From assembly GCA_028290545.1 (NCBI GenBank), contig JAQGJP010000053.1, forward strand, positions 1 through 59,046: a stretch of DNA of 59,046 nucleotides, in the 5' to 3' direction. The notes under the pieces are model-generated. The model was not told the DNA's origin. It saw only the letters and a program-made list of their open reading frames with translations, and did no database searches. The stretch is from Rhizobium sp. Lineage in GTDB: Bacteria; Pseudomonadota; Alphaproteobacteria; Rhizobiales; Rhizobiaceae. Below are positions 38,698 through 48,142 of the stretch, in pieces. The first letter of the stretch is position 1, and every line of letters begins with the position of its first letter. A program made the position numbers and the translations under genes.

Positions 38698-39729
38698 CTA
38701 CATCACCGCTCCCATTGCTGCGCTGGTGGTTCGGCGGGCGACCAAAGCTGGCGTCACCAAAGTCTTGCTGACCGGTTGCTCGGGTTCCTGGAGTCGGCGC
38801 ACGAGGGCCGCCACACCGGCCTCGGCCAGATCCCTGGCCGACTGGTGAATGCTTGAGAGTGACAGCGTTTCCGTGCCGGCCAGCATGACGTCGTCATAGC
38901 CCATGACGCTGAGGCGATCGGGAATAGCGATACCACGCTTCGTCGCCTCGTTGATGACGCCGATCGCCGCTAGATCGTTGCAAGCAAAGATTGCGTCCGG
39001 CTGATCGGCCTCGTCATCGAAAATCTGCCGCCCGGCTTCCGCCCCGCCGTCGATGGTGAAATTGCCGGACACGATGCGGATCCGGTCGCCCAGTCCATGT
39101 CTTTGCATCGCTTCGTAATAACCCTGGCGCATCCGTTCCGCGCCCGGCGATTCACCGGCATCGATATGGACGATGCTTTTCCGGCCCATCGATACGAGGT
39201 GATCGACAGCCATATGCGCACCGAGAATATGATCGGTTGTGACGCTGTCGATCGCTACCGCTTTCAACAGGCGGCCGATATAGACCGATGGCACCTTTGC
39301 GGCCACGCGGGCGATCGCCGGCTTTTCATAAGGTGTTCCGATCAACAGCACGCCCGAAACCCGATGCGCCATCAATGCGCTGATTGCCTGTTCGGCTTTG
39401 GCATCGCTTTCGGCATCCAGCGAAACGAGCGCGGTAAATCCGTGGCCGGGCGAGAATGTGCTTGCCCACTTGGCTATTTCGGCTTCGAGCGGATTGGACA
39501 CCCTGCCGACGACGATGCCGAGATAGCCCGCGCGCGCGCTTGCCAGGCTGCGGGCGGCGAGATTTGGCTGATAATTCAGTTCGGCGGCGACTTTTGCAAT
39601 GCGCTCGCGCAATTCCGCCCTGACATAGCCCTCGCCGCGGATGGCCAGCGAAACAAGACTGCGCGAGACACCTGCGCGAGCGGCCACGTCCGAAAGCGTG
39701 GGAGCGCGCAGCTTGGTCTTTTGCGTCAT
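38698..39729 (-). CDS. LacI-family repressor of the divergent uptake operon
   Basis: This 343-residue regulator has an N-terminal LacI helix-turn-helix (TLSDVAARAGVSRSLVSLAIRG), a hinge with LAARSLASARAGYLG, and a periplasmic-binding-protein-like effector domain (GVLLIGTPYEK, VTTDHILGAHMAVDHL, FACNDLAAIGVINEA, SVMGYDD). GGAG lies about eight bases before the ATG at 39729. It diverges from the ABC operon, with a palindromic operator between them. The inducer is probably the operon's substrate or an early intermediate. Confidence 0.92.
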   Translation of the reverse strand: MTQKTKLRAPTLSDVAARAGVSRSLVSLAIRGEGYVRAELRERIAKVAAELNYQPNLAARSLASARAGYLGIVVGRVSNPLEAEIAKWASTFSPGHGFTALVSLDAESDAKAEQAISALMAHRVSGVLLIGTPYEKPAIARVAAKVPSVYIGRLLKAVAIDSVTTDHILGAHMAVDHLVSMGRKSIVHIDAGESPGAERMRQGYYEAMQRHGLGDRIRIVSGNFTIDGGAEAGRQIFDDEADQPDAIFACNDLAAIGVINEATKRGIAIPDRLSVMGYDDVMLAGTETLSLSSIHQSARDLAEAGVAALVRRLQEPEQPVSKTLVTPALVARRTTSAAMGAVM

Positions 39730-39856
39730 ATCTATGCTCCGGCCGAGTGTGACAGATGAATAGCCGATAGATTTAAAACATGCAAATCCGTGAAAGCGGC
39801 GTTGCATACATCCTGTCGATGCGTGAAATAAAGTCCCGGTTCTGTTTCATGCGGGA

Positions 39857-39885
39857 TTGACAATGATTGGAAGTCGCGCAATTTT
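39857..39885 (+). promoter_or_regulatory. candidate promoter of the ABC/catabolic operon
   Basis: A perfect TTGACA at 39857-39862 is followed, 17 bases on, by a weak -10 candidate (AATTTT, 39880-39885). The LacI-type palindrome begins six bases later and would overlap the transcription start, so a bound repressor would block initiation. Confidence 0.45.
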
Positions 39886-39890
39886 GGCCG

Positions 39891-39908
39891 TATTGGAGCG
39901 CTCCAATA
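39891..39908. promoter_or_regulatory. LacI-type operator palindrome
   Basis: The sequence TATTGGAGCGCTCCAATA is an 18-base perfect palindrome with the central CG step typical of LacI-family operators. It lies 24 bases before the first ATG of the ABC operon and 160 bases from the lacI-type gene start, in the divergent intergenic region. Confidence 0.85.
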
Positions 39909-39932
39909 AACTGCGCCCGAGGGGAATGAAGA

Positions 39933-41027
39933 ATGGTTGCTATCCGGATCAAGGATATTCGCAAATCCTATGGTGCCGTGGATGTGCTCAGGGGGATTGA
40001 TCTCGAAATCGCCCATGGCGAATTCGTTGTGTTCGTCGGGCCATCGGGCTGCGGGAAGTCGACGCTGCTGCGGATCATCGCCGGCCTCGAACGTTCCAGC
40101 GGCGGCGATCTTTTCTTCGGAGACCGGCGCTTCACTGATGTGGCGCCCGCAAAGCGCAATGTCGCCATGGTCTTCCAGTCCTATGCGCTTTATCCGCATA
40201 TGACCGTTGCCGAGAACATGACGATGAGCCTGCGGCTCGCAGGCGTTGCCAAGCCCGAGCGGCGCAGGCGCGCCGAGGAGGTGGCGAGGACGCTGCAGCT
40301 TTCGGCGCTTCTCGATCGCAAACCTGCCGAACTCTCCGGCGGACAGCGCCAGCGGGTCGCGATCGGCCGGGCCATCGTGCGCCAGCCGGATGTGTTCCTG
40401 TTCGACGAGCCGCTTTCCAATCTCGATGCCGCCTTGCGCGTCGAAACGCGCGTCGGCATCAGCAGGCTGCATCACACGCTTGGCAATACCATGATTTACG
40501 TGACGCATGATCAGGTCGAGGCCATGACCATGGCGGACCGCATCGTCATTCTGGACCAGGGCAAGATTGCCCAGGTCGGTTCGCCGCTCGAACTCTATCG
40601 CAGACCTGCCAATCTTTTCGTCGCCGGCTTCATCGGGTCGCCGAAGATGAATTTCGTCCAGGTCGAGGAGCGCGGGCGGACGGAGAGAATGCTTTCCATG
40701 CGGGCAAAAGGCGGCGAAAACATCGATCTTGCGGTGACGCCGACCGCGGGCAGCGCGGTTGCCACGCTTGGTATCCGTCCGGAACATCTGAAGCTGTCGG
40801 CCAGCGGACCATTCGCCGCGAGGGTCACGGCAATCGAGCATCTCGGGAGCGAAACGCTTGTCTATGCCGAGGGTGAATCAGCCCCTCTGATGGTCAAGGC
40901 GGGCGAAGATGTCGCCGTCAAGGTCGATGATATCGTCCGCCTGGAGGCCGAGGCCCATTCGGTCCATTTGTTTGACGCCAATGGCGAGGCAATTCCTCGC
41001 CGCAACGACCGGTTTGCCGGCCATTGA
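39933..41027 (+). CDS. ABC transporter ATPase, UgpC/MsmK type
   Basis: This 364-residue ATPase has Walker A in GPSGCGKST, signature LSGGQRQRVA, Walker B in VFLFDEPLSNLDA, the H loop in YVTHDQVEAM, and a C-terminal TOBE-type domain (GIRPEHLKL). It energises the carbohydrate-type importer encoded downstream. The ATG at 39933 has AGGGGA upstream and lies just after the LacI operator. It is the first gene of a nine-gene unit. Confidence 0.94.
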   Translation: MVAIRIKDIRKSYGAVDVLRGIDLEIAHGEFVVFVGPSGCGKSTLLRIIAGLERSSGGDLFFGDRRFTDVAPAKRNVAMVFQSYALYPHMTVAENMTMSLRLAGVAKPERRRRAEEVARTLQLSALLDRKPAELSGGQRQRVAIGRAIVRQPDVFLFDEPLSNLDAALRVETRVGISRLHHTLGNTMIYVTHDQVEAMTMADRIVILDQGKIAQVGSPLELYRRPANLFVAGFIGSPKMNFVQVEERGRTERMLSMRAKGGENIDLAVTPTAGSAVATLGIRPEHLKLSASGPFAARVTAIEHLGSETLVYAEGESAPLMVKAGEDVAVKVDDIVRLEAEAHSVHLFDANGEAIPRRNDRFAGH

Positions 41028-41077
41028 GCCGGGATGCCGTAATTCGCATGCCATCGTGAAATAAAAGGAGAACTGTC

Positions 41078-42454
41078 ATGATGCGTATATCGACGTGCCT
41101 GATCGGTCTGGCGACAGCGGCTGGACTGCTGGTGAGCACTGCTCTGCCAGCCGCAGCCAAAACCCAGATCAATGTCATCGGCTTCGGTGCCGGTTTTGCC
41201 TGGACGGATCTGTTCGGGAAATCCGGAACCGAGAAGACCAAGAAGCTTCTTGATTTCGAAGCCGCCAATGATGTCGAGATCAATATGGAATTCGCCGATG
41301 AGGATGTGGCGCGCCAGAAAGTGCTGCTCGACCTGATGAACGGCACCGGCAACTACGATCTCGTCCTGCTGGGCAGCGACGGCGCCGTACAGACGTTCTC
41401 GGCTGCCGGGTACCTGGAACCTCTCGATGGCTACCTGGACAAGGCCAAGGATCTGTTCGACGCATCGAAGGTCTATCCGGCTTTCATCGAGGCCAACAAA
41501 TCCGGCGGCAAGCTCTGGGCGCTGCCCTATTACTCGTTTGGCGCGGGCGTGGTCTATCGCAAGGATATCTTTGACAAATACGGCATCAAGGAATTCCCCA
41601 AGACCATGAGCGACATGGAAAAGGCATTGCAGACCGTCAAGGACGGGCTGGCAAAAGATGGCGTCAAGGACGTCTATCCACTGACCATGCGCGGCGCCCC
41701 CGGCGAAGAGCCTTCCCTTGATCTATCCGGCTTCGTTTACGCCTATGCCGGTTATCCAGCCTGGTTCGAAAAAGGCCCGCTCACCGCAGACGAGATCAAG
41801 ACGACGAAAGCCAAGCCGATCTTCACCGGCGATTTCAAACCCGGCTTTGAAACATTCGTTCGCTGGTCGAAGGAATTCGGGCCTCCGGGGATTGCCACCC
41901 ATACATGGGTCGACATGATGAACCTCTATGGCCAGGGCAAGGCTGTGGTGCTGTTCCCGTCGGCGATCAATGCCTTCGCCGGCATTCCGGGTTCGGAAGT
42001 GGAGGCGGTGAAGAAATACAGTGCTTTTGCGCCATCGCCCGTTGGTCCGTCCGGCAAGGCGGTACAGAGTTTCTGGACCTTCTCGGTCGGCGTCAGCGCC
42101 TTCTCGAAGAACAAGGACGCGGCTTACAAGGCGCTTGCCTTCCTGACCAGCGAACCTGTGATGCGTGATTTCAACGCGATGAGCGGCTGGCCTTACACGA
42201 CCTATCCGTCGATCATGCATTCGCCGACCCTGACCGACAAATGGCCGGCAGCCATGCTCGATCAGATCGAGGCATCGTTCAAGGAGGCCGATCCGCATTA
42301 CTTCCCCTACATTCCTGAGCTGACCGAGTTCATGGATCATATCGGCACCGCGGCCTCTTCCGCGATCGCCGGCACCACCACCGTCGACCAGAGCCTCGAT
42401 GAACTGCAGACCTGGGCAACCGACCGTATGACCCGCGCCGGTTACTACAAATAA
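41078..42454 (+). CDS. ABC transporter solute-binding protein, family 1
   Basis: This 458-residue periplasmic protein has a clear signal peptide (hydrophobic core LIGLATAAGLLVSTALP, cleavage after about residue 27 in the AAAK region). The mature part has the extracellular solute-binding family 1 fold (VLLDLMNGTGNYDLVLL, LWALPYYSFGAGVVYRKDIF, AAYKALAFLTSEP). These proteins bind sugars, polyols or related compounds. An AAGGAG site precedes the ATG. A strong hairpin follows the gene, as is common after highly expressed binding-protein genes. Confidence 0.92.
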   Translation: MMRISTCLIGLATAAGLLVSTALPAAAKTQINVIGFGAGFAWTDLFGKSGTEKTKKLLDFEAANDVEINMEFADEDVARQKVLLDLMNGTGNYDLVLLGSDGAVQTFSAAGYLEPLDGYLDKAKDLFDASKVYPAFIEANKSGGKLWALPYYSFGAGVVYRKDIFDKYGIKEFPKTMSDMEKALQTVKDGLAKDGVKDVYPLTMRGAPGEEPSLDLSGFVYAYAGYPAWFEKGPLTADEIKTTKAKPIFTGDFKPGFETFVRWSKEFGPPGIATHTWVDMMNLYGQGKAVVLFPSAINAFAGIPGSEVEAVKKYSAFAPSPVGPSGKAVQSFWTFSVGVSAFSKNKDAAYKALAFLTSEPVMRDFNAMSGWPYTTYPSIMHSPTLTDKWPAAMLDQIEASFKEADPHYFPYIPELTEFMDHIGTAASSAIAGTTTVDQSLDELQTWATDRMTRAGYYK

Positions 42455-42464
42455 GTACATTCCC

Positions 42465-42488
42465 AGCCAGCGGCGAAAGCCGCTGGCT
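42465..42488 (+). promoter_or_regulatory. intercistronic hairpin after the binding-protein gene
   Basis: The perfect 10-base arms AGCCAGCGGC and GCCGCTGGCT enclose a GAAA tetraloop, ten bases after the stop codon. There is no T run. Such hairpins usually stabilise the binding-protein message or lower expression of the permease genes rather than ending transcription. Confidence 0.75.
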
Positions 42489-42512
42489 CCCATGCCTCGG
42501 AGTTCAAGCAAC

Positions 42513-43364
42513 ATGCTGACTAGCTGGAGATTTTGGTTCGTCATCCCCACGGTGCTGGCGCTCGGCACCGTGGTGGTTTTTCCGACCGGCTATCTCCTGT
42601 GGATGAGCGTGTCGCACTGGATCGTCACCGAGCCGGGAATCTATTTCAACGGCACGGACAATTTCCGCACCGTTCTCTCCGCCGCTGAATTCGGTTCGGC
42701 CCTTCGGGTAACGGCTCTCTATCTCGTCCTCTCCACCGTGTTGATGGTTGTCCTGGCGCTGGCGTTCGCGCTCGCACTTGCCGCACCCGGCTCGTCCGGC
42801 CTGTTGCGCGCGATCATCGTCATTCCTCTGGTCATTCCACCCGTTGTCGTCGGCTTTACCTGGCGCTTCCTTCTGAATGGTGAAATGGGCTTTATCGGCG
42901 CCTATCTTTTGCCGAAGGTGGGCATCAACGTCAGCCTGCTGGCTGATCCGACCGGCGCGCTGTTTTCCATCGTCATCGCCGATGTCTGGAGCCGCACGCC
43001 GTTCATGTTCCTGATCTTCCTGGCAGCGCTGCAATCGATCCCGCGCGATTTCTATGAGGCGATCCGGCTCGATGGTGCACGCCGCAGCCAGGAATTCCTG
43101 CTCGTCACATTGCCGATGCTGAAGGGCGCGATCACCGCCGCCGTGCTCTTCCGGGTGATCGATGCGCTCAATGCCTTCGAGCTGATCTATGTCATGACCA
43201 AGGGCGGCCCGGGACGCGCGACGCAGACGCTGTCGCTGCTCGGCTGGAAGACCGCGTTCCAGAACTTCGATTTTGGCGCGGCCGCAGCCCTCGGCGTCGT
43301 CATGGTGGTGATCACGACGATCTGCGCCAACATCATTTTCCGCCGCTTCATGAGGACTAGCTGA
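42513..43364 (+). CDS. ABC transporter permease, MalF type
   Basis: This 283-residue inner-membrane permease has six hydrophobic segments and the EAA loop (FYEAIRLDGARRSQEFLLVTLP). It pairs with the next gene to form the membrane channel. The ATG at 42513 has GGAG ten bases upstream; an ATG seven codons earlier lacks a ribosome site. Its stop overlaps the start of the second permease by one base. Confidence 0.92.
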   Translation: MLTSWRFWFVIPTVLALGTVVVFPTGYLLWMSVSHWIVTEPGIYFNGTDNFRTVLSAAEFGSALRVTALYLVLSTVLMVVLALAFALALAAPGSSGLLRAIIVIPLVIPPVVVGFTWRFLLNGEMGFIGAYLLPKVGINVSLLADPTGALFSIVIADVWSRTPFMFLIFLAALQSIPRDFYEAIRLDGARRSQEFLLVTLPMLKGAITAAVLFRVIDALNAFELIYVMTKGGPGRATQTLSLLGWKTAFQNFDFGAAAALGVVMVVITTICANIIFRRFMRTS

Positions 43365-44194
43365 TGTCGAACGAGGCCGGACAGACCGCGCGCAGCAGGG
43401 TCGGGCGTTGGATACTGCTCACCTTTGCGCTGATTTTCGTGCTGCTGCCGATCGTCTGGCTGGCGCTCGGCTCGCTGAAGACCCGCAATGCGGCACTGGC
43501 GCTTCCGCCGCAATTCGTGTTCACGCCGGATTTCTCGGCTTACACCAAGATCATCTCGCAGGGCTTCCTCGGTGCGTTCCAGAACAGCCTGACGATTGCG
43601 CTGACCAATGTCGTGCTGACGCTGCTGCTTGGCGTGCCAGCCGCCTTTGCCATTTCGCGGATGCGGGGGCGAACGCAGGAAACGCTGTCCTTCTGGCTGC
43701 TGTCGATCCGTATGGCGCCGGCATTTGCCATCATCCTGCCGCTCTATGTCCTGTTCAAATCCACCGGCCTGCTCGACACGCCGATTGCCGTGGCAATGGC
43801 CCATCTGACTCTCACGTTACCCTTGGCGATATGGATGCTGGTCACCTATTTTCGCACCATTCCCGAGGACCTCGACCAGGCCGCGCTGCTGGACGGCGCG
43901 AATGCGTTGCAGGTTCTCTGGATGGTGGTCATTCCGATTGCCAGGCCGATGCTGGCTTCGGTCGCCATCATCGTGTTCATGACGTCGTGGAACGAGTTCC
44001 TGCTCGCCTTCATCCTGTCGTCGCGCAATGCCCAGACCGTCCCGGTGGCAATCGCCTCGATGGCCGGGACCATGTCGTTCGACTGGCCGCTGATCGCCGC
44101 CGTATCGATCGTCTCGATGATACCGGCGCTGATCTTCGTCGGCTTCGCGCAGCGCCACATCGTATCCGGCCTCGGTTCGGGGGCAGTGAAATGA
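43364..44194 (+). CDS. ABC transporter permease, MalG type
   Basis: This 276-residue permease has six hydrophobic segments, a cytoplasmic basic N-terminus and the EAA loop (LDQAALLDGANALQVLWMVVIP). It completes the importer with the ATPase and binding protein. Start and stop overlap the neighbouring genes, showing tight coupling with the catabolic genes that follow. Confidence 0.92.
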   Translation: MSNEAGQTARSRVGRWILLTFALIFVLLPIVWLALGSLKTRNAALALPPQFVFTPDFSAYTKIISQGFLGAFQNSLTIALTNVVLTLLLGVPAAFAISRMRGRTQETLSFWLLSIRMAPAFAIILPLYVLFKSTGLLDTPIAVAMAHLTLTLPLAIWMLVTYFRTIPEDLDQAALLDGANALQVLWMVVIPIARPMLASVAIIVFMTSWNEFLLAFILSSRNAQTVPVAIASMAGTMSFDWPLIAAVSIVSMIPALIFVGFAQRHIVSGLGSGAVK

Positions 44195-44913
44195 GCGGGC
44201 ATGTGGTCATCACCGGTGCAGCCGGCGGCATAGGGCACGCGCTTGCCGATGGCTTTCTCAAGGAAGGCTGGCGGGTTACCGGTATCGATCTGGAAGACGC
44301 AGCAATCGCCCATCCGAACTATCTGCACAGGCGCGCCGATATCACCGACGAGCCGTGGCTGGCCACGGTTTTCGCCGAAGCTGCGGCGCGCATGGCGATC
44401 GACGCCGTGATTGCCAATGCGGCGGTCACGGACAAAGACCACAGGCCCGCGCTCGAACTCGATTACGCAGTCTGGCAGCAGGTGCTGAGGATCAATGTCG
44501 ATGGCGCCTTCCTGACCGCGCGAACTGCTGCGCGGCACATGCCGGACGGAGGCAACATCATGTTCGTCACATCCTCGCTGGCCTTTCTCGAACAGGCGAA
44601 GGCCAATGACGCACCCTATTGTGCGTCGAAATCGGCCGTGGAAATGCTGATGCGTATCCTTGCCCTGGAGCTTGTGCCCGCCGGCATCAACGTCAATTCG
44701 ATCTTTCCCTCGGTCAAGATCGACAGCGGGTTCTTTGCGCATCTCGATGAAACCGAGCGGAGCGATCTCGCCAGACCGGATATCCTCAATGCGGCGGCGC
44801 TGTTCCTCGCTTCACTGGAGCCTGGCGCGCTGACAGGCGTTTCGGTCGACCAGCAGAGATGGGACGACGATCCGGATTATCGCGCGATGCTCGAACAAGG
44901 GAATCTGTCATGA
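44191..44913 (+). CDS. short-chain dehydrogenase/reductase
   Basis: This 240-residue classical SDR has the NAD(P) motif GAAGGIG near the start, IANAAV (the NNAG equivalent), the Ser in FVTSSLA and catalytic YCASK. The acidic residue at the end of strand 2 (GIDLED) suggests NAD preference. It starts inside the permease stop by an ATGA overlap and ends with the same overlap into the creatininase gene. It probably oxidises the imported compound. Confidence 0.9.
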   Translation: MSGHVVITGAAGGIGHALADGFLKEGWRVTGIDLEDAAIAHPNYLHRRADITDEPWLATVFAEAAARMAIDAVIANAAVTDKDHRPALELDYAVWQQVLRINVDGAFLTARTAARHMPDGGNIMFVTSSLAFLEQAKANDAPYCASKSAVEMLMRILALELVPAGINVNSIFPSVKIDSGFFAHLDETERSDLARPDILNAAALFLASLEPGALTGVSVDQQRWDDDPDYRAMLEQGNLS

Positions 44914-45674
44914 CTCCAAGCCATTATCTGGAGATGGGCACGGCGACGATGCCGGATGTTCGCGACTTCGTTGCGCGCGTTCCTTTCGCGATCCTGCCGG
45001 TAGGTTCAACCGAGCAGCACGGCCCACACCTGCCGACCAATACCGATACGCTGATTGCCGAAGCCATCGCGCTGGAAACGGCCAGGCGCAGCTGCGGCAT
45101 CGTGCTGCCGGCGCAGCCCCTTGGCTATGCCTGGGTTTGGCGGGACAACCCGGCCAGCCTGACGCTCGCCTTCGATACCTATATGCGGCTGATCCGCGAT
45201 ACGGTGGAGAGCTTGTCGCGCTGGGGCGTCAAGGCGGTCTATATCATGTCCGGCCATGGCGCGAATTCGCAGGTGATCAAGCAGGCCGTGCGCGAGATGA
45301 TCCATGGCGTGACCGACGTCAAGGTTCTGTTCGGCATGTATGCCGGCCTCAATCAGATGCAGGCCGAAGCCGAAAGCAAGAGCTGGCATGGCGACATTCA
45401 CGCCGAGGAGATAGAAACTTCACTGATGCTCGCCATCGAGCCGCATCTGGTGCACATGGACCGGGCCGTCGCCGACTATCCGCCGGTGCCGGCCGACTAC
45501 GGCCAATCGGAACTCTCGATGGGGCACCTGATGCGGACCGGCGTCTTCGGCGATGCCACCAAGGCGACAGAAGAAAAGGGCAGGCGCTGGCTCGATCTCG
45601 CCGCGCAGCAGTCCGCCGAACTCTGGAGCGGGTTCCTCGCCCGCCACAATCTCACGACAGGAGTGCAATCATGA
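44910..45674 (+). CDS. creatininase-family amidohydrolase
   Basis: This 254-residue protein has the creatininase fold's metal-binding blocks: PVGSTEQHGPHLPTNTDT (Glu, His, Asp), the Gly-rich MSGHGANSQ, and the late acidic WHGDIHAEEIETSL. Family members cleave cyclic or linear amides such as creatinine and formamides, and some act in cofactor or nucleobase pathways. Translation is coupled to both neighbours by ATGA overlaps. An amide-cleaving enzyme beside RidA hints at a nitrogen-containing substrate. Confidence 0.88.
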   Translation: MTPSHYLEMGTATMPDVRDFVARVPFAILPVGSTEQHGPHLPTNTDTLIAEAIALETARRSCGIVLPAQPLGYAWVWRDNPASLTLAFDTYMRLIRDTVESLSRWGVKAVYIMSGHGANSQVIKQAVREMIHGVTDVKVLFGMYAGLNQMQAEAESKSWHGDIHAEEIETSLMLAIEPHLVHMDRAVADYPPVPADYGQSELSMGHLMRTGVFGDATKATEEKGRRWLDLAAQQSAELWSGFLARHNLTTGVQS

Positions 45675-46603
45675 CCGAAATTATGACGACGCGCGGGCTC
45701 ATCAAGCCCGAAGAACTCGGCATCACCGACTATCACGAGCACCTCTATGTCGAGCCACCGGGCTGGCTGCACAAGATCGATCCGGATTTCGCGTTGAACT
45801 CGGTCGACAAATCGACGGAGGAACTGAAGCGCTTCTCGCAGGCCGGCGGCCGGACGCTTTGCGAACTGACGGCCGTCGATTTCGGTCGCAATGTCGATAA
45901 GATCAAGGCGATCGCCGACAATGTGCCGGATGTCAATGTCATCATGACCGCTGGCTATAACCGTCCTTATTACATGGGACGCTGGCTGGCCTCGGTATCC
46001 GAAGCCGACATGATCCGCGACACCGTCCGGGATCTTTTGAAGGGCATCGACGGCACCGATGTCAAAGCCGGCATCATCAAATGCGGCACGGAATACAACA
46101 ATTTCAACGCCAACGGCCAGAAGCTGGTGCGCGTTGCGGCCGCCGCCTATCGCGAGACCGGCCGCCCGATCATCACTCACACCACAGCCGGCACCATGGG
46201 CTACGAACAGGCTAGCCTGCTGATCGAACAGGGCGTGGATGCGCACCGCATCACCCTCAGCCACATGGATCGAAACCTCGATGTGTTTGACCATATCCGG
46301 ATTGCCAAGATGGGCGTCTATCTCGGCTATGACAGTTTCGGCAAGGCCAAATACGGACCCGAAACGGACCGGCTATCGGCGCTCCGCCAATTGCTCGACG
46401 CGGGCGTCGGCAATCGCGTGCTGATCGGCAACGACCTGGGGCGACCCAGCTACTGGAAGGCTTATGGCGGTGGTCCCGGCCTCGATTACGTGCTGACCGA
46501 GATTCGCGAGCGCATGCTCAAGACCGATTTCACCCAGTCCGAGATCGACATGCTGCTGGTCGACAATCCTCGCCGTTTCTTCGCTGGCGAGACCGGCGGC
46601 TGA
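45671..46603 (+). CDS. phosphotriesterase-like metal hydrolase (lactonase candidate)
   Basis: This 310-residue PTE-family barrel keeps every metal ligand of the family: His22 and His24 in YHEHLY, a carbamylation-type Lys137 in GIIKCGT, His170 in IITHTTAG, His198 in LSHMDRN and Asp255 in IGNDLG. Many bacterial relatives next to sugar kinases are lactonases acting on sugar or phosphosugar lactones. Here it lies between a creatininase-like gene and an FGGY kinase. There is no signal peptide, so it is cytoplasmic. Confidence 0.88.
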   Translation: MTEIMTTRGLIKPEELGITDYHEHLYVEPPGWLHKIDPDFALNSVDKSTEELKRFSQAGGRTLCELTAVDFGRNVDKIKAIADNVPDVNVIMTAGYNRPYYMGRWLASVSEADMIRDTVRDLLKGIDGTDVKAGIIKCGTEYNNFNANGQKLVRVAAAAYRETGRPIITHTTAGTMGYEQASLLIEQGVDAHRITLSHMDRNLDVFDHIRIAKMGVYLGYDSFGKAKYGPETDRLSALRQLLDAGVGNRVLIGNDLGRPSYWKAYGGGPGLDYVLTEIRERMLKTDFTQSEIDMLLVDNPRRFFAGETGG

Positions 46604-48105
46604 TGAAGGCGACGATCGGCATAGATATCGGCACCTCGGCGGTGAAGGTGGTAGCGCTCGCTCTCGGCGGACAGGATGTCCTCGCAGAAAGTGTTCGCCC
46701 TTATCCCACCCATACGCTGCATCCGGGCTGGGTCGAGCAATCGCCCCAAGACTGGTGGCGCGCTGTGTCCGAAGCCGTCGGCGAAATCACCGGCAAGCTG
46801 GGTCGCACCGAGATCGCCGGCGTGGGCCTTTCCGGACAGGTCAACGGCTTCTTGCTGCTTGACGAGGCAGATGCGCCGCTCGGCAATGCGATCATCTGGC
46901 TCGACACCCGTTCCGTCGAACAGGCCGATCGACTCGCCAAAAGCCACGGCACCTTGCTACGGCAGCGCGGGGCGACGGATCTCAATGCCATAGCGGTGCT
47001 GACCAAGCTTGCCTGGATGGCCGAGCATGACAGGGAGCGTCTTGCGAGGGCGCGCAGCCTGCTGCTGGTCAAGGACTATATCTTCTGGCGGCTGACGGGC
47101 GTCCGCCTCACCGATCCTTCGGATGCGGCATCGACAGGCATGATGGATATCGTCGATCTGAACTGGATCGACGAGCTGTCCGGTGCGGCCGGCTTTTCTT
47201 CGAGCCTGCTGCCGCCCATTCGCAGCTCCACGGAGATTGCCGGTCATGTCCTGCCCGACGCGTCCCGCGTCACGGGTCTTGCCATTGGAACGCCGGTTGT
47301 TCCCGGTGCCGGCGATATTACCGCGCTCGCCGTCGGCTGCGGCGTTTCCTCGCCGGGCGTCCTCGGCATAACATTGGGCACAGCCGGCCATGTGGTGCTG
47401 TCGCAGGATGCCAAGGCGCCGTTCTCGCCACAACAGGGCCTCTGGCGCATCCCGCATGCGGACAGGTTGCAATGCATATGGCTCGCGCTGGTGATGAGCG
47501 GAGGTTTGAGCCTGTCCTGGCTGCACAGGACGTTTTTGTCCGGGCACAGCACCATGGGTTTCACCGAAATGGCGGCGCTTGCGGAAAGCAGCAGGCCCGG
47601 CGCCAGGGGTGTTTCCTTCGTGCCCTTTCTCGAAGGGGCGGCAACGCCTTATGGCCAGCCGCAGGCGAGAGGCTCTTTCACCGGGCTGTCGTCCTCGACA
47701 TCGGCCGCCGATCTCGTTCAGGCCGTCATGGAAGGCGTGGCTTTCAACGTGCGCCAATGCGTGGAATCGCTGGAAGCCCAGGGCGGTAAAATCACCGAGA
47801 TACGTCTTGCCGAGGGCGGCGCGCGCATCGACCGCTGGTGCCAGATCATCGCTGACACTTTGGAGCGTCCGGTGCTGAAGCTCGGCTATCTCGATACATC
47901 CAGCCTCGGTGCCGCCATGATGGCCAAGAGCGCGCTGACGGGCCAGACGCTGGAAACCCTGTCTGCCGATCTTGCCCGCGGCGCGGTGACCTTCGCACCC
48001 GATCCCGCCAATGCCAACGCCACCGCCGCGGGTTACCGGCGCTATCTCATCAGCGCCGAGAGTGAAATCGCCCGGAGCAGCAGGCTTCTTGCGACAGAAT
48101 CTTGA
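46603..48105 (+). CDS. FGGY-family carbohydrate kinase, xylulokinase-like
   Basis: This 500-residue kinase has the two FGGY halves: ATP/sugar motif GIDIGTSAVKVV at the N-terminus, the sugar-binding GVGLSGQVNGFLLLD block, catalytic-type Asp in PGAGDITALAVG, and the C-terminal EGVAFNVRQCVE and LAEGGARID segments. It most resembles XylB, but the substrate-defining residues differ (QVNG for QMHG), so the sugar or polyol may not be xylulose. It begins one base into the previous stop codon. Confidence 0.9.
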   Translation: MKATIGIDIGTSAVKVVALALGGQDVLAESVRPYPTHTLHPGWVEQSPQDWWRAVSEAVGEITGKLGRTEIAGVGLSGQVNGFLLLDEADAPLGNAIIWLDTRSVEQADRLAKSHGTLLRQRGATDLNAIAVLTKLAWMAEHDRERLARARSLLLVKDYIFWRLTGVRLTDPSDAASTGMMDIVDLNWIDELSGAAGFSSSLLPPIRSSTEIAGHVLPDASRVTGLAIGTPVVPGAGDITALAVGCGVSSPGVLGITLGTAGHVVLSQDAKAPFSPQQGLWRIPHADRLQCIWLALVMSGGLSLSWLHRTFLSGHSTMGFTEMAALAESSRPGARGVSFVPFLEGAATPYGQPQARGSFTGLSSSTSAADLVQAVMEGVAFNVRQCVESLEAQGGKITEIRLAEGGARIDRWCQIIADTLERPVLKLGYLDTSSLGAAMMAKSALTGQTLETLSADLARGAVTFAPDPANANATAAGYRRYLISAESEIARSSRLLATES

Positions 48106-48142
48106 ACCCATCTCCCAAAATGCATCGATCAAGGAAAACAGC

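Noticed and set aside
45137..45670. N-terminal extension of the PTE-like frame through the creatininase gene
   Set aside because: The extension is an out-of-frame reading of the upstream gene; the ATG at 45671 with an ATGA overlap is the real start.
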